Below are positions 49,516-57,044 of a stretch of DNA of 64,000 bases, piece by piece. The DNA lies in NCBI GenBank assembly GCA_003354055.1, contig PIVQ01000001.1, positions 14,022 to 78,021 of the forward strand, given 5' to 3'. Every line of letters starts with the position of its first letter. The stretch's first letter is position 1. The stretch comes from Desulfobacteraceae bacterium. GTDB lineage: Bacteria; Desulfobacterota; Desulfobacteria; Desulfobacterales; Desulfobacteraceae. The notes below the pieces were generated by a model. That model worked only from the letters and a program-made list of their open reading frames with translations. It was not told where the DNA came from and made no database searches. A program made the translations under genes and the position numbers.

Positions 49516-50448
49516 TTAGCCGCTAAAAACCACAGTGACTAGAGCACGCCTCTGGAAGGATTTCTTTTGGAAAGGCTCTTTTGCGGCAAAGCGGTATTCC
49601 CCTGTTGTACCGATTTTAAATATCTCCGGCTTAAGACCGTATCTAACCATTTCATGAACGATGTTCGCTGCCCTTGACGCCCCCAGTTCAAAATTAGAAG
49701 AATATTTTGGGGTGTGAATGGGATCTGGATCTGCAAATCCATTCACGTAGACCTTAACATCGTAAGGTCTAAGAAAGTGAGCAAGTTTTTTAAAAAAATT
49801 TTTGTATTCTTTTGCCAGGGAGGCACTGCCTGATGAAAAAAGAATGGGCAATGTGTTATTTATCTTTGCACAGCCGCCGTCTCCATTCAAAACCTGAACC
49901 CAGTCCTCAAGCCCAGCCTTTTTGACAGCAAGTTCAATATCTGGGATTTTTCCCTGTTTTGATGAACCATCAGGGACTTCATCGGCTGTTGTAACAGGTG
50001 TGATAGAGGCTAATTTGACCTTAGACTCAGATCGTTTTCTTTCCGCCATCTGAATTTTAGCCCTATATGCTTTTTCATATCCGGAAATAGCTTTCATCAA
50101 TCGAGACTTCTGTTTTCCAAGTAGGGCTACTTTTTCCTTTTTTGAAGGAACTGAGAGTTTAAGCTGCCGAGGTACTTTTCTGCCTGAATCTGACATACGA
50201 TTGATTTTTAGAATAAGCCAGTCCAGGTCCTTTTCAACATCCTGAATTTGTTTATCCACGACATTGACTTGAGTTTGGTACTCCTCAATGACCATTTGCA
50301 GCTCCGCCACAGAATAGGCATCAGGATTCAGTTCGATTTTATCAAAATACCCGTTCGCATTCGTAAAATTGAAAAGAAGAACAAATAGAATTGACACATT
50401 TACGAACAGGATTCTTCCCAGTAATCTTGGTGTCGGCATTGCATGCAT
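49516..50448 (-). CDS. OmpA-domain (peptidoglycan-binding) envelope protein
   Basis: 310 residues. A hydrophobic N-terminal segment (about 12-32) is a signal or anchor, followed by a helix-rich coiled-coil region (about 45-150). The C-terminal OmpA-like domain (about 195-308) shows LPILFSSGSASLAKEY, VNGFADPDPIHTP and ASRAANIVHEM, the peptidoglycan-binding fold, though the canonical NxxLSxxRA site reads NFELGASRA. GGGAG lies seven bases before the ATG. It follows an LPP20-like lipoprotein gene by 61 bases, so they form a small operon for an envelope or motility structure. Confidence 0.8.
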   Translation of the reverse strand: MHAMPTPRLLGRILFVNVSILFVLLFNFTNANGYFDKIELNPDAYSVAELQMVIEEYQTQVNVVDKQIQDVEKDLDWLILKINRMSDSGRKVPRQLKLSVPSKKEKVALLGKQKSRLMKAISGYEKAYRAKIQMAERKRSESKVKLASITPVTTADEVPDGSSKQGKIPDIELAVKKAGLEDWVQVLNGDGGCAKINNTLPILFSSGSASLAKEYKNFFKKLAHFLRPYDVKVYVNGFADPDPIHTPKYSSNFELGASRAANIVHEMVRYGLKPEIFKIGTTGEYRFAAKEPFQKKSFQRRALVTVVFSG

Positions 50449-50509
50449 ATCTGAACTCCCTAGTTTTTCATGGCACCATAAAACAAATTATTTTCGTTAG
50501 TTAATGCAC

Positions 50510-51040
50510 TTACCTTGAAGATTGTTCCCCACTTGTCACATTGCTATTAGAAGCCACCACCGGATTCAAATTATCACCCAAACCAACCGGCCACCAGACC
50601 ATACCTTTTTTGGAGAAATTGATCCGTAGTCGGATGCGGGCACTGGTTATACCGTATTCGCCCTGGGTAATTTCCATGATTTCAGTTCCGCGCAGCCAGG
50701 ATTGGGTATGAATCTGGATGGCATCATGGTTTATGGTTCCCCTCCCAGCTTTCATGAAGGCATCCACATAAACCCCACGTACTTTTTCCACCAATTGTCG
50801 GTACCCGTCGGCAACGGCAGCTCGCTCAGCCATAAGAATCGCTTCCCCTTTGGTTAGCGCATTTTCCGGTTCAAGCCCCTTACCTGTCACATAGAATGTA
50901 ACAATTTTATGATTATCCGCACTACCGCTGGCTGACTCCAGCACGCCACCAGGTGCACTTGAAGTAGAAGAACCACCAGTGTTACATCCCCAAAAAAACA
51001 AAACCAGAAGACCTGTTAACAATACCAATAGCTTTTTCAT
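50510..51040 (-). CDS. LPP20-like lipoprotein
   Basis: 176 residues from the ATG at 51038-51040, which has GGAAGG four bases ahead; the longer frame starting 14 codons earlier is rejected. The signal peptide MKKLLVLLTGLLVLFFWGC ends in a lipobox-like FWGC. The mature part includes GKGLEPENALTKGEAILMAERAAVADGYRQL, typical of LPP20/FlgP-type lipoproteins, where alternating helices and strands follow. It would be anchored in the outer membrane. It is followed by an OmpA-domain protein gene in the same direction. Confidence 0.75.
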   Translation of the reverse strand: MKKLLVLLTGLLVLFFWGCNTGGSSTSSAPGGVLESASGSADNHKIVTFYVTGKGLEPENALTKGEAILMAERAAVADGYRQLVEKVRGVYVDAFMKAGRGTINHDAIQIHTQSWLRGTEIMEITQGEYGITSARIRLRINFSKKGMVWWPVGLGDNLNPVVASNSNVTSGEQSSR

Positions 51041-51213
51041 TTTACCTTCCTTTGTTTTCAATTTAACTGGTATGCGAGCCACATTGCTTTAGCATTGATC
51101 CACATCCTTTATTCATGTTAAGTATGAATCGTCAGCAAGTGCTGCAAACTTTAGTGAACAAACATACCAACTTCATTTTTTTTAACACTTTGATAGAGAA
51201 TTATACAATATAC

Positions 51214-51759
51214 ATGCCGTACCTGAAAAATATTTTACTCATTGAACTGATCCTTAGCTTCTGTTTGGTGCTTATGCCGGCGTCCCACCTTGCTGCTAAG
51301 GGTACCGAAGGGATCACAACCTATTACATCCGGCTTGATATTAAATCCTCGGCCCATAGAATAACCGACAGTAAATTGACTATGGTCCCGGCAGAAAATG
51401 ATTTCCGCCGGGAAAATTTTTCACAGTTTCCTGTGTCCCACCAAATTACAGCCGGCTCTCAAGAGTCCAATCAAAGACTTGAAAATCTGGCAAAAAAGAA
51501 TGCGCTCATGCGTGTTCTGGAACACCACGGTCTTAAATCGACAGCAACCTTGAATCTGGATACAATTATAAGTTATGAGGGAGTGATCCATGCGCCCATC
51601 TCTTTACGGATTGCCCCGTATGACGATGCACTTGAGGGGTATCCATATCTGGCAGAGATTAGCTTTGCACCTCTTGCATTCCCTGACCAATGGGAATCCT
51701 TGAAACAGCAGTTTAAAATCAAAGAAATTTTAAATGACTTTATCCTGTTATTCAAATAA
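51214..51759 (+). CDS. Secreted protein of unknown function
   Basis: 181 residues from the ATG at 51214, chosen because it begins a clear signal peptide (MPYLKNILLIELILSF and a cleavage-like ASHLAAKG). A frame 33 codons longer has no such start. The rest of the sequence (GITTYYIRLDIKSSAHRI and similar) matches no family I recognise. It begins 173 bases after the divergent lipoprotein gene and ends 18 bases before the dacB-like gene, so the two rightward genes are probably co-transcribed. A periplasmic role beside the carboxypeptidase is likely. Confidence 0.55.
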   Translation: MPYLKNILLIELILSFCLVLMPASHLAAKGTEGITTYYIRLDIKSSAHRITDSKLTMVPAENDFRRENFSQFPVSHQITAGSQESNQRLENLAKKNALMRVLEHHGLKSTATLNLDTIISYEGVIHAPISLRIAPYDDALEGYPYLAEISFAPLAFPDQWESLKQQFKIKEILNDFILLFK

Positions 51760-51777
51760 GACACAGCGTCACAATCC

Positions 51778-52968
51778 ATGAAACACATCCTTTTTTCTAT
51801 TGTTCTGCTGGCATTCATTTTTTCATTTGCCTATCCGGTAAATTTTTCCATTGCCCAAACCTTTGGGTTCCTATTGGCTGATGAAGAGGGAAGGAGTCTA
51901 TATGGTGAAAATGAGACAAAAAAACTTATCCCAGCCTCCACGACAAAACTCCTGACCAGCCTCGTAGCTCTTGAGACATTAGGACAATCGTACCATTTCA
52001 AAACCTGGTTTGCTTATGATAATAAAACAAGGAATCTCCATATTAAAGGTTTTGGTAATCCTTTGTTTATATCAGAAGAAATACAAGCCCTTTGTTATGA
52101 CATCATAAGAAAAGTCGACCCTGCTACGATTCATGATATCATCCTTGATCACAGTTATTTTAGACCTGATATTAAAATCCCGGGAACCCAGAACTCGTTG
52201 AATCCTTATGATTCGACCACAGGGGCTTTATGCGCTAATTTCAACACGGTCTTTTTCAAATGGGACAACGCCCGGAAGCAGTACATCAGCGCAGAACCCC
52301 AGACCCCTATGTTAGATATTTTTAGAGGCCAGATCAAGGCATCAGGCCAAAAACGAGGCCGGATACTTTTATCCAAAGAGAACCGACAATTTTACGCCGG
52401 ATATCTGATCAATTCATTTTTTAAAAAGCAGAAAATCCCTGTAACCGGATCTGTTGTTCTGGGAGCGTTAAATGTTCAGGCATCAAATAGAGGCGTTTTT
52501 GAATCAGAAGCGGCTCTGGAGCAAATTGTCCGTAAACTTCTCAAATTTTCAAATAATTTCATGGCGAACCAATTGATGCTGGTATTGGGTGCTAATGAAT
52601 TTGGTCCGCCCGCCACTCTTGAAAAGGGGGTGACTATACTTAAACAATTTGCAGAAACACAACTTGGTATAAAAAAGATAGATCTGATTGAAGGATCCGG
52701 GATCTCGCGGCAAAATAGACTAGCACCTGAGCAAATGCTAAAAATTCTGATTGCCTTTATGCCCTATCATGATTTGATGCAAAAAAAAGGAAATGAATAC
52801 TATAAAACAGGAACCCTATCCGATGTAAGAACCAGGGCGGGCTATTTCAGAGGCGAAGACAACAGGCTGTATCCATTTGTCATTATGCTGAATGAGACCC
52901 GGGTCGGGTACGAGAATATCAGACGTGAGTTAAAACAGAAGGTGTTCAACTACTCAAAGAGAAATTGA
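51778..52968 (+). CDS. dacB: D-Ala-D-Ala carboxypeptidase of the PBP4 (S13) family
   Basis: 396 residues. A signal peptide (about 1-26) precedes the serine acyl-transferase motifs: SxxK as PASTTK (Ser54, Lys57), SxN as FSNN (near 257), and KTG as YYKTGTL (near 342). These act in peptidoglycan trimming or cross-link cleavage in the periplasm. It is shorter than E. coli DacB, mainly because the inserted domain between the first two motifs is small. It follows the unknown secreted protein by 18 bases. Confidence 0.83.
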   Translation: MKHILFSIVLLAFIFSFAYPVNFSIAQTFGFLLADEEGRSLYGENETKKLIPASTTKLLTSLVALETLGQSYHFKTWFAYDNKTRNLHIKGFGNPLFISEEIQALCYDIIRKVDPATIHDIILDHSYFRPDIKIPGTQNSLNPYDSTTGALCANFNTVFFKWDNARKQYISAEPQTPMLDIFRGQIKASGQKRGRILLSKENRQFYAGYLINSFFKKQKIPVTGSVVLGALNVQASNRGVFESEAALEQIVRKLLKFSNNFMANQLMLVLGANEFGPPATLEKGVTILKQFAETQLGIKKIDLIEGSGISRQNRLAPEQMLKILIAFMPYHDLMQKKGNEYYKTGTLSDVRTRAGYFRGEDNRLYPFVIMLNETRVGYENIRRELKQKVFNYSKRN

Positions 52969-52993
52969 ACACCTAAGGATCGGCTCCAAAATT

Positions 52994-53078
52994 ACTTGAT
53001 CTTTTGTTTTCAACAATACCCAGTCTTTTAAGGGATTTTGAAAACAAGTTTCTGCCCTTCAGGGTATTTAGATCAAGT
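52994..53078. terminator. Long inverted repeat between convergent genes
   Basis: ACTTGATCT (52994-53002) pairs with AGATCAAGT (53070-53078), and AATACCC (53015-53021) with GGGTATT (53062-53068) inside it. The structure lies between the ends of two converging genes and could act as a two-way terminator, although T-runs are weak. Confidence 0.45.
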
Positions 53079-53109
53079 TATTTTGTAACGATTCCTAAGG
53101 CACAAAGAT

Positions 53110-53904
53110 TCAGGAACAATCCTTTTCATCTTTTCCCTCTTTTTCAATATAAGCATAGGCACTGTGATTGTGGATGGATTCAAAATTTTCCGCACTCACG
53201 GAAAACCATGTAATATTATCATCCTCTATCAGCACCTTGGCCACATCTCTGGCAATGTCTTCTACAAATTTCGGATTGTTGTATGCTTTTTCAGTAACAT
53301 ATTTTTCATCAGCCCGCTTGAGAACCGAGAATATATCACAGGAAGCAGACTGTTCGACCAGATTGACAATATCTTCAATCCAAATGAATTTGTCAAAACG
53401 TGTAGAAACTAAAACCTCGCCCCTCTGGTTGTGGGCGCCGTAATCGGAAATTTCCTTTGAACAGGGACATACAGAGGTAACAGGCACGGCTACCTTGAGG
53501 ACAATATCGGCTGTCTTGTCTGAATTTGAAGACCCGACAATTGTGCAATCATAATCCATGAGACCTTTTGAGCCGGTGCTGGGAGAAACCTTTTCGATAA
53601 AATAGGGAAAACTGATTTCAATATGTGATGATTCAGCGCCCAGTATGGTTTTCATATCCTCAAGAACAGTGGTCAAGGACTCCAGTGACATCTCGCTTCT
53701 GGATTGATGGAGCAACTCCACAAAACGGCTCATGTGAGTACCTTTGCACTGATGCGGCAAATCAACGTACATACTTATTTCAGCTATGGTGGACTGGGAA
53801 CCCTTTATTTTGTCCCGAACGGTAACCGGGTATTTCAGTCCTTTGATTCCCACCTTATCAATGGGAATATTCCTAAAGTCGGGTTGGTTCTGCATATCAA
53901 TCAT
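53110..53904 (-). CDS. folE2: GTP cyclohydrolase type IB (FolE2)
   Basis: 264 residues. The FolE2 signature VTSVCPCSKEISDYGAHNQ with the catalytic Cys is present, along with the ATIAEISMYVDLP-like early region (STIAEISMYVDLPHQ) and ESIHNHSAYAY at the end. The enzyme converts GTP to dihydroneopterin triphosphate in folate and queuosine-related synthesis, without the strict zinc requirement of FolE. The ATG overlaps the TtcA stop by four bases. The C-terminus faces the convergent dacB gene across a 141-base gap. Confidence 0.9.
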   Translation of the reverse strand: MIDMQNQPDFRNIPIDKVGIKGLKYPVTVRDKIKGSQSTIAEISMYVDLPHQCKGTHMSRFVELLHQSRSEMSLESLTTVLEDMKTILGAESSHIEISFPYFIEKVSPSTGSKGLMDYDCTIVGSSNSDKTADIVLKVAVPVTSVCPCSKEISDYGAHNQRGEVLVSTRFDKFIWIEDIVNLVEQSASCDIFSVLKRADEKYVTEKAYNNPKFVEDIARDVAKVLIEDDNITWFSVSAENFESIHNHSAYAYIEKEGKDEKDCS

Positions 53905-54635
53905 GACTGCGTCTCTAAAAGATAATCCGAAGCTACGTTGCCCATTGCCCGGAATATGTTCCCCTTTATATGGTTATTTTGCCTGTACATTCCTTCAAGC
54001 ATCTTCCGGACTTCGCTTCTTTTTGTCTTATCTGCACTGGGGCATGGATTGACAAATTCCGGCAGGTCCAGCATCCTTGAAAATCTTGTTATATCATCTT
54101 TTTCAACATATGCAAGTGGCCTGATGATATCAAGTTTTCCTTTGAAAAAAGATTGCTTGGGTTTCATTGTACCGATTTTTCCAGCGTAAAGGATATTGAT
54201 GAACAGGGTTTCAATCAAGTCATCCTTATTATGTCCCAGGGCTATTTTTTTGCACTGAAACTCGTCTGCCAACTCAAAAAAGCGCTTGCGCCTCATCCAA
54301 CTGCACTGAAAACAGGGGTTTTCACGATTCTTCTCAGAATGAGCCAAGGTACCATAATCGGTATATTCGACGTGGAGGGGAGGATAATACGCATCAATAT
54401 ATTCTTTGAGCTCACCGGCAAAGGTCTCCTCAAACCCTGGATCAATATGCACCGGCAGAATCTCAAAATCCACCGGCGCTCTTCTTTTAAGGGAGAATAA
54501 TAGATGTAAGAGGGTTAAACTGTCTTTTCCTCCTGAAACCCCTACCAGAATCCGCTCTTTATCGGCAATCATATCCCACTCACTGATTGCCTTGCCAAGA
54601 CCGTGATTCAGCTTCTTTTTCAGGGCCTTGTTCAA
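53901..54635 (-). CDS. ttcA: tRNA 2-thiocytidine synthetase (TtcA)
   Basis: 244 residues. The PP-loop GVSGGKDSLTLLHLL (33-47) binds ATP, and ENPCFQCSWMRR supplies the CxxC pair for the iron-sulfur cluster; a CPSAD segment follows later. It thiolates C32 of some tRNAs. The start appears to be TTG at 54633-54635, seven bases after the rpoZ stop; an internal ATG would remove conserved GKAISEWDMI sequence. It is coupled to folE2. Confidence 0.85.
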   Translation of the reverse strand: MNKALKKKLNHGLGKAISEWDMIADKERILVGVSGGKDSLTLLHLLFSLKRRAPVDFEILPVHIDPGFEETFAGELKEYIDAYYPPLHVEYTDYGTLAHSEKNRENPCFQCSWMRRKRFFELADEFQCKKIALGHNKDDLIETLFINILYAGKIGTMKPKQSFFKGKLDIIRPLAYVEKDDITRFSRMLDLPEFVNPCPSADKTKRSEVRKMLEGMYRQNNHIKGNIFRAMGNVASDYLLETQS

Positions 54636-54641
54636 AACGGA

Positions 54642-54851
54642 TTATTCGTCGTCAGACGGCTTGATCTTTTTTGCAACAATACGGTTGGCCGCAATTTCCC
54701 TAAGCACGGTTACAACATCCTCATTTTTTGAGGATTTCACAAGCAGGTCCGCACCTTCTCTGACCTGACGTATGCGCTTGGCAGCCAGATGAACCAGACT
54801 GAACCGGTTATCCACATTTTTCAAACAATCTTCAATGGTTACTCGAGCCAC
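54642..54851 (-). CDS. rpoZ: RNA polymerase omega subunit
   Basis: 69 residues. The core MARVTIEDCLKNVDNRFSLVHLAAKRIRQ is that of RpoZ, the subunit that assists assembly of the beta' subunit of RNA polymerase. The start is GTG with GGAGG eight bases upstream. The C-terminus is short and acidic-basic (IKPSDDE). It lies 63 bases from the greA gene. Confidence 0.93.
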   Translation of the reverse strand: MARVTIEDCLKNVDNRFSLVHLAAKRIRQVREGADLLVKSSKNEDVVTVLREIAANRIVAKKIKPSDDE

Positions 54852-54914
54852 AACAACTTCCTCCAGTATTAAGTTAAACCAAATACTTAAATATATATTA
54901 AGTTAGATAACTAT

Positions 54915-55382
54915 TTATAGTATATCAATTATTTCATAAATTCGTTTGCCGCCGGGTGCCTGCACAATGGCTTCATCCCCCGGCTCTTTGCCGATCAGGG
55001 CACTGCCAAGGGGTGAGGATACGGAAATTTTGCCTTTCTTTATATCAGCCTCATCCGCCCCAACGATCATATATTCAACTTCTTCTTCGGAGTCCAGATT
55101 TTCCAACACAACACGACAGGCAAACCGGACAACATCCTTTGGCACATCATCAGGATCAATAACCTTGGCATTTCCGACTTTATAGGATATTTCTCCAATC
55201 CGCCCCTCAAGAAAGGATTGTCTCTCCTTGGCTGCATGGTACTCGGCATTCTCAGACAGGTCACCATGAGCACGGGCAACTTCAATAGACTTGATATTTT
55301 CAGGCCGCTCAACGGTTTTTAATCTTTCAAGTTCTTTTTTTAAGGCCTCAAAGCCCTGTGTTGTAATAGGTATCTGATCCAA
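54915..55382 (-). CDS. greA: Transcription elongation factor GreA
   Basis: 155 residues. An N-terminal coiled coil (about 10-75, with HGDLSENAEYHAAKERQ) enters the RNA polymerase secondary channel to help backtracked complexes resume, and the C-terminal domain has SPLGSALIGKEPGDEA. The start is TTG with GGAG about 11 bases ahead. The gene lies between psd (67 bases) and rpoZ (63 bases) in a leftward series. Confidence 0.92.
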   Translation of the reverse strand: MDQIPITTQGFEALKKELERLKTVERPENIKSIEVARAHGDLSENAEYHAAKERQSFLEGRIGEISYKVGNAKVIDPDDVPKDVVRFACRVVLENLDSEEEVEYMIVGADEADIKKGKISVSSPLGSALIGKEPGDEAIVQAPGGKRIYEIIDIL

Positions 55383-55449
55383 AATTACAATTTACTCCGT
55401 TTAATTAAATTTAAAGTCTTAGGGTCACTGATATTGTTTTGAAGACGAT

Positions 55450-56112
55450 TTACCGCATGTGACCGATAATGGTTGTGCCTGCACTTGTTTTATCTCCCAC
55501 CTTGACCGCCACATCAAAGGTTAACGGCAGATAAAGGTCCAGCCTGGAGCCGAATTGGATCATTCCGTAACGGTCTCCTTTTTTTACCCGCTCTCCTGTT
55601 GTCACACAATTGACAATCCTGCGGGCAATAAGTCCTGCAATCTGAACAAAGACAAATGATTTACCGTCATCTGTCTTTACCACAAGGGCATTGCGTTCAT
55701 TGTGTACAGATGCCTTATCAAAGGATGCATTGACAAACTTGCCCGGATGATATTGCACTCGTTCAACCACCCCGTCAAAAGGAATCCGATTCACATGAAC
55801 ATTAAATACATTCATGAAAATGCTGACCTTCTGGCAGGGTTCATCCATATACTCGCACTGGGCAAGTCTCTGGACAATAATTACTTTGCCGTCTGCCGGA
55901 GACACCAGTGCATCCTTTTCCTCTGGTACGGTCCGTTCAGGATCCCTGAAAAACCACGCCACAAACAGAGTCAGGCAAATTGCGACTCCACCCAACACCT
56001 GCCACCCCAAATAGAAAGACATCCCGGTAACAAGGATGGCAGTAACAACAAATTTTACGCCGGGCATTGCAATTGGCAAGATCGCCTTTGCCGGCCATTT
56101 TGATTTATCCAT
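55450..56112 (-). CDS. psd: Phosphatidylserine decarboxylase
   Basis: 220 residues. The N-terminal half has a membrane-like stretch (ILPIAMPGVKFVVTAILVTGMSFYLGW region) and the block DPERTVPEEKDALVSPADGKV; SIFMNVFNVHVNRIPFDG follows, and FGSRLDLYLP supplies the Gly-Ser autocleavage site that makes the pyruvoyl group. It converts phosphatidylserine to phosphatidylethanolamine at the inner membrane. GAGG precedes the ATG. A clear promoter lies upstream. Confidence 0.9.
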   Translation of the reverse strand: MDKSKWPAKAILPIAMPGVKFVVTAILVTGMSFYLGWQVLGGVAICLTLFVAWFFRDPERTVPEEKDALVSPADGKVIIVQRLAQCEYMDEPCQKVSIFMNVFNVHVNRIPFDGVVERVQYHPGKFVNASFDKASVHNERNALVVKTDDGKSFVFVQIAGLIARRIVNCVTTGERVKKGDRYGMIQFGSRLDLYLPLTFDVAVKVGDKTSAGTTIIGHMR

Positions 56113-56143
56113 AGCACCTCGTTATAATGACCATAACCCTATA

Positions 56144-56173
56144 ATAATATCAAACAAAAGCCCAATCTGTCAA
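56144..56173 (-). promoter_or_regulatory. Sigma70-like promoter ahead of psd
   Basis: On the minus strand TTGACA (56168-56173) and TATTAT (56144-56149) are 18 bases apart, inside the 203-base gap before psd. The start point would be about 25 bases before the ATG, leaving room for the GAGG site. It would serve psd, greA, rpoZ, ttcA and folE2. Confidence 0.6.
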
Positions 56174-56315
56174 GACCCCCCTCAGGGTAATCCCGCATGT
56201 AACTTTTCAGGATCAACAATTTCAAGGAGTTACCTTGGTACTGGCAATCGCTTATGAAATCCGGTCAACGGTATAAGTATTTAAAAATTTTTAAAAATAA
56301 AAAAACGACCCAGGT

Positions 56316-57038
56316 TTACATGCGATTGCCCTGAGACACCTTTTTTGTTGCGCTTTTAGCGGCAAAATGAATCTCTGCATCAGATTTGCGCAAATAGACA
56401 GGGACCAACTTAGCCTCCTCTGACTCGAACAAAGAAGATGACTCAAGAGCAACCCGGATCATGGCAGAAGCGCTCACGCCATCCATGGATGGAGGAGAGA
56501 ATCTGGCATTATCAGTGGTAAGCTCTAAAATTTTCTCCCGGTATGCCTTTGAACCGGACCCCACAAAAAGTGCTGAGGATCCGGCCATGGATACCGCATT
56601 ATCAGGGGAACATACAGACTCATCACTCTTGTGTACCATCACCCCATGCTCAAACCGGTAAAGGGCTGTGTACACTTCATTTCTTTTTGCATCCATCATC
56701 ACACAGACAGGAGCTGCGGAAAGGCTGAACCGATAGGCAATTCCATCAAGACTGGAGATGCCGGCCCGGGGCTTTGAGAATGAATAGGCTAACCCCTTGA
56801 TCACACTGATGCCAATACGAAGTCCGGTAAAACTGCCCGGCCCTTTGGCTCCAATGAAGCCGTCAATATCTTCCAATGTCAATCCGGCCTGGGTTTTAAT
56901 CATCTGCTCAGCCATTGACATCAGCCGCTTGGAATGGGTCTGCCTACTTACCCAATAGGAAGAGCAGAGCATCTCATGCCCCTCAAATAGGGCCATACTG
57001 GCGCCCTGCTCCGCCGTGCTAATCGCAAAAAGTCTCAC
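56316..57038 (-). CDS. tsaB: tRNA threonylcarbamoyladenosine protein TsaB
   Basis: 240 residues. The ASKHA-type N-terminus MRLFAISTAEQGASMALFE and the block GAKGPGSFTGLRIGISVIKGLAYS identify TsaB, the partner of TsaD in t6A formation at position 37 of ANN-decoding tRNAs. The start is GTG; AAGGA about 11 bases upstream lies in the end of lon. It begins six bases after the lon stop, so the two are co-transcribed. Confidence 0.88.
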   Translation of the reverse strand: MRLFAISTAEQGASMALFEGHEMLCSSYWVSRQTHSKRLMSMAEQMIKTQAGLTLEDIDGFIGAKGPGSFTGLRIGISVIKGLAYSFSKPRAGISSLDGIAYRFSLSAAPVCVMMDAKRNEVYTALYRFEHGVMVHKSDESVCSPDNAVSMAGSSALFVGSGSKAYREKILELTTDNARFSPPSMDGVSASAMIRVALESSSLFESEEAKLVPVYLRKSDAEIHFAAKSATKKVSQGNRM

Positions 57039-57044
57039 AAACGA

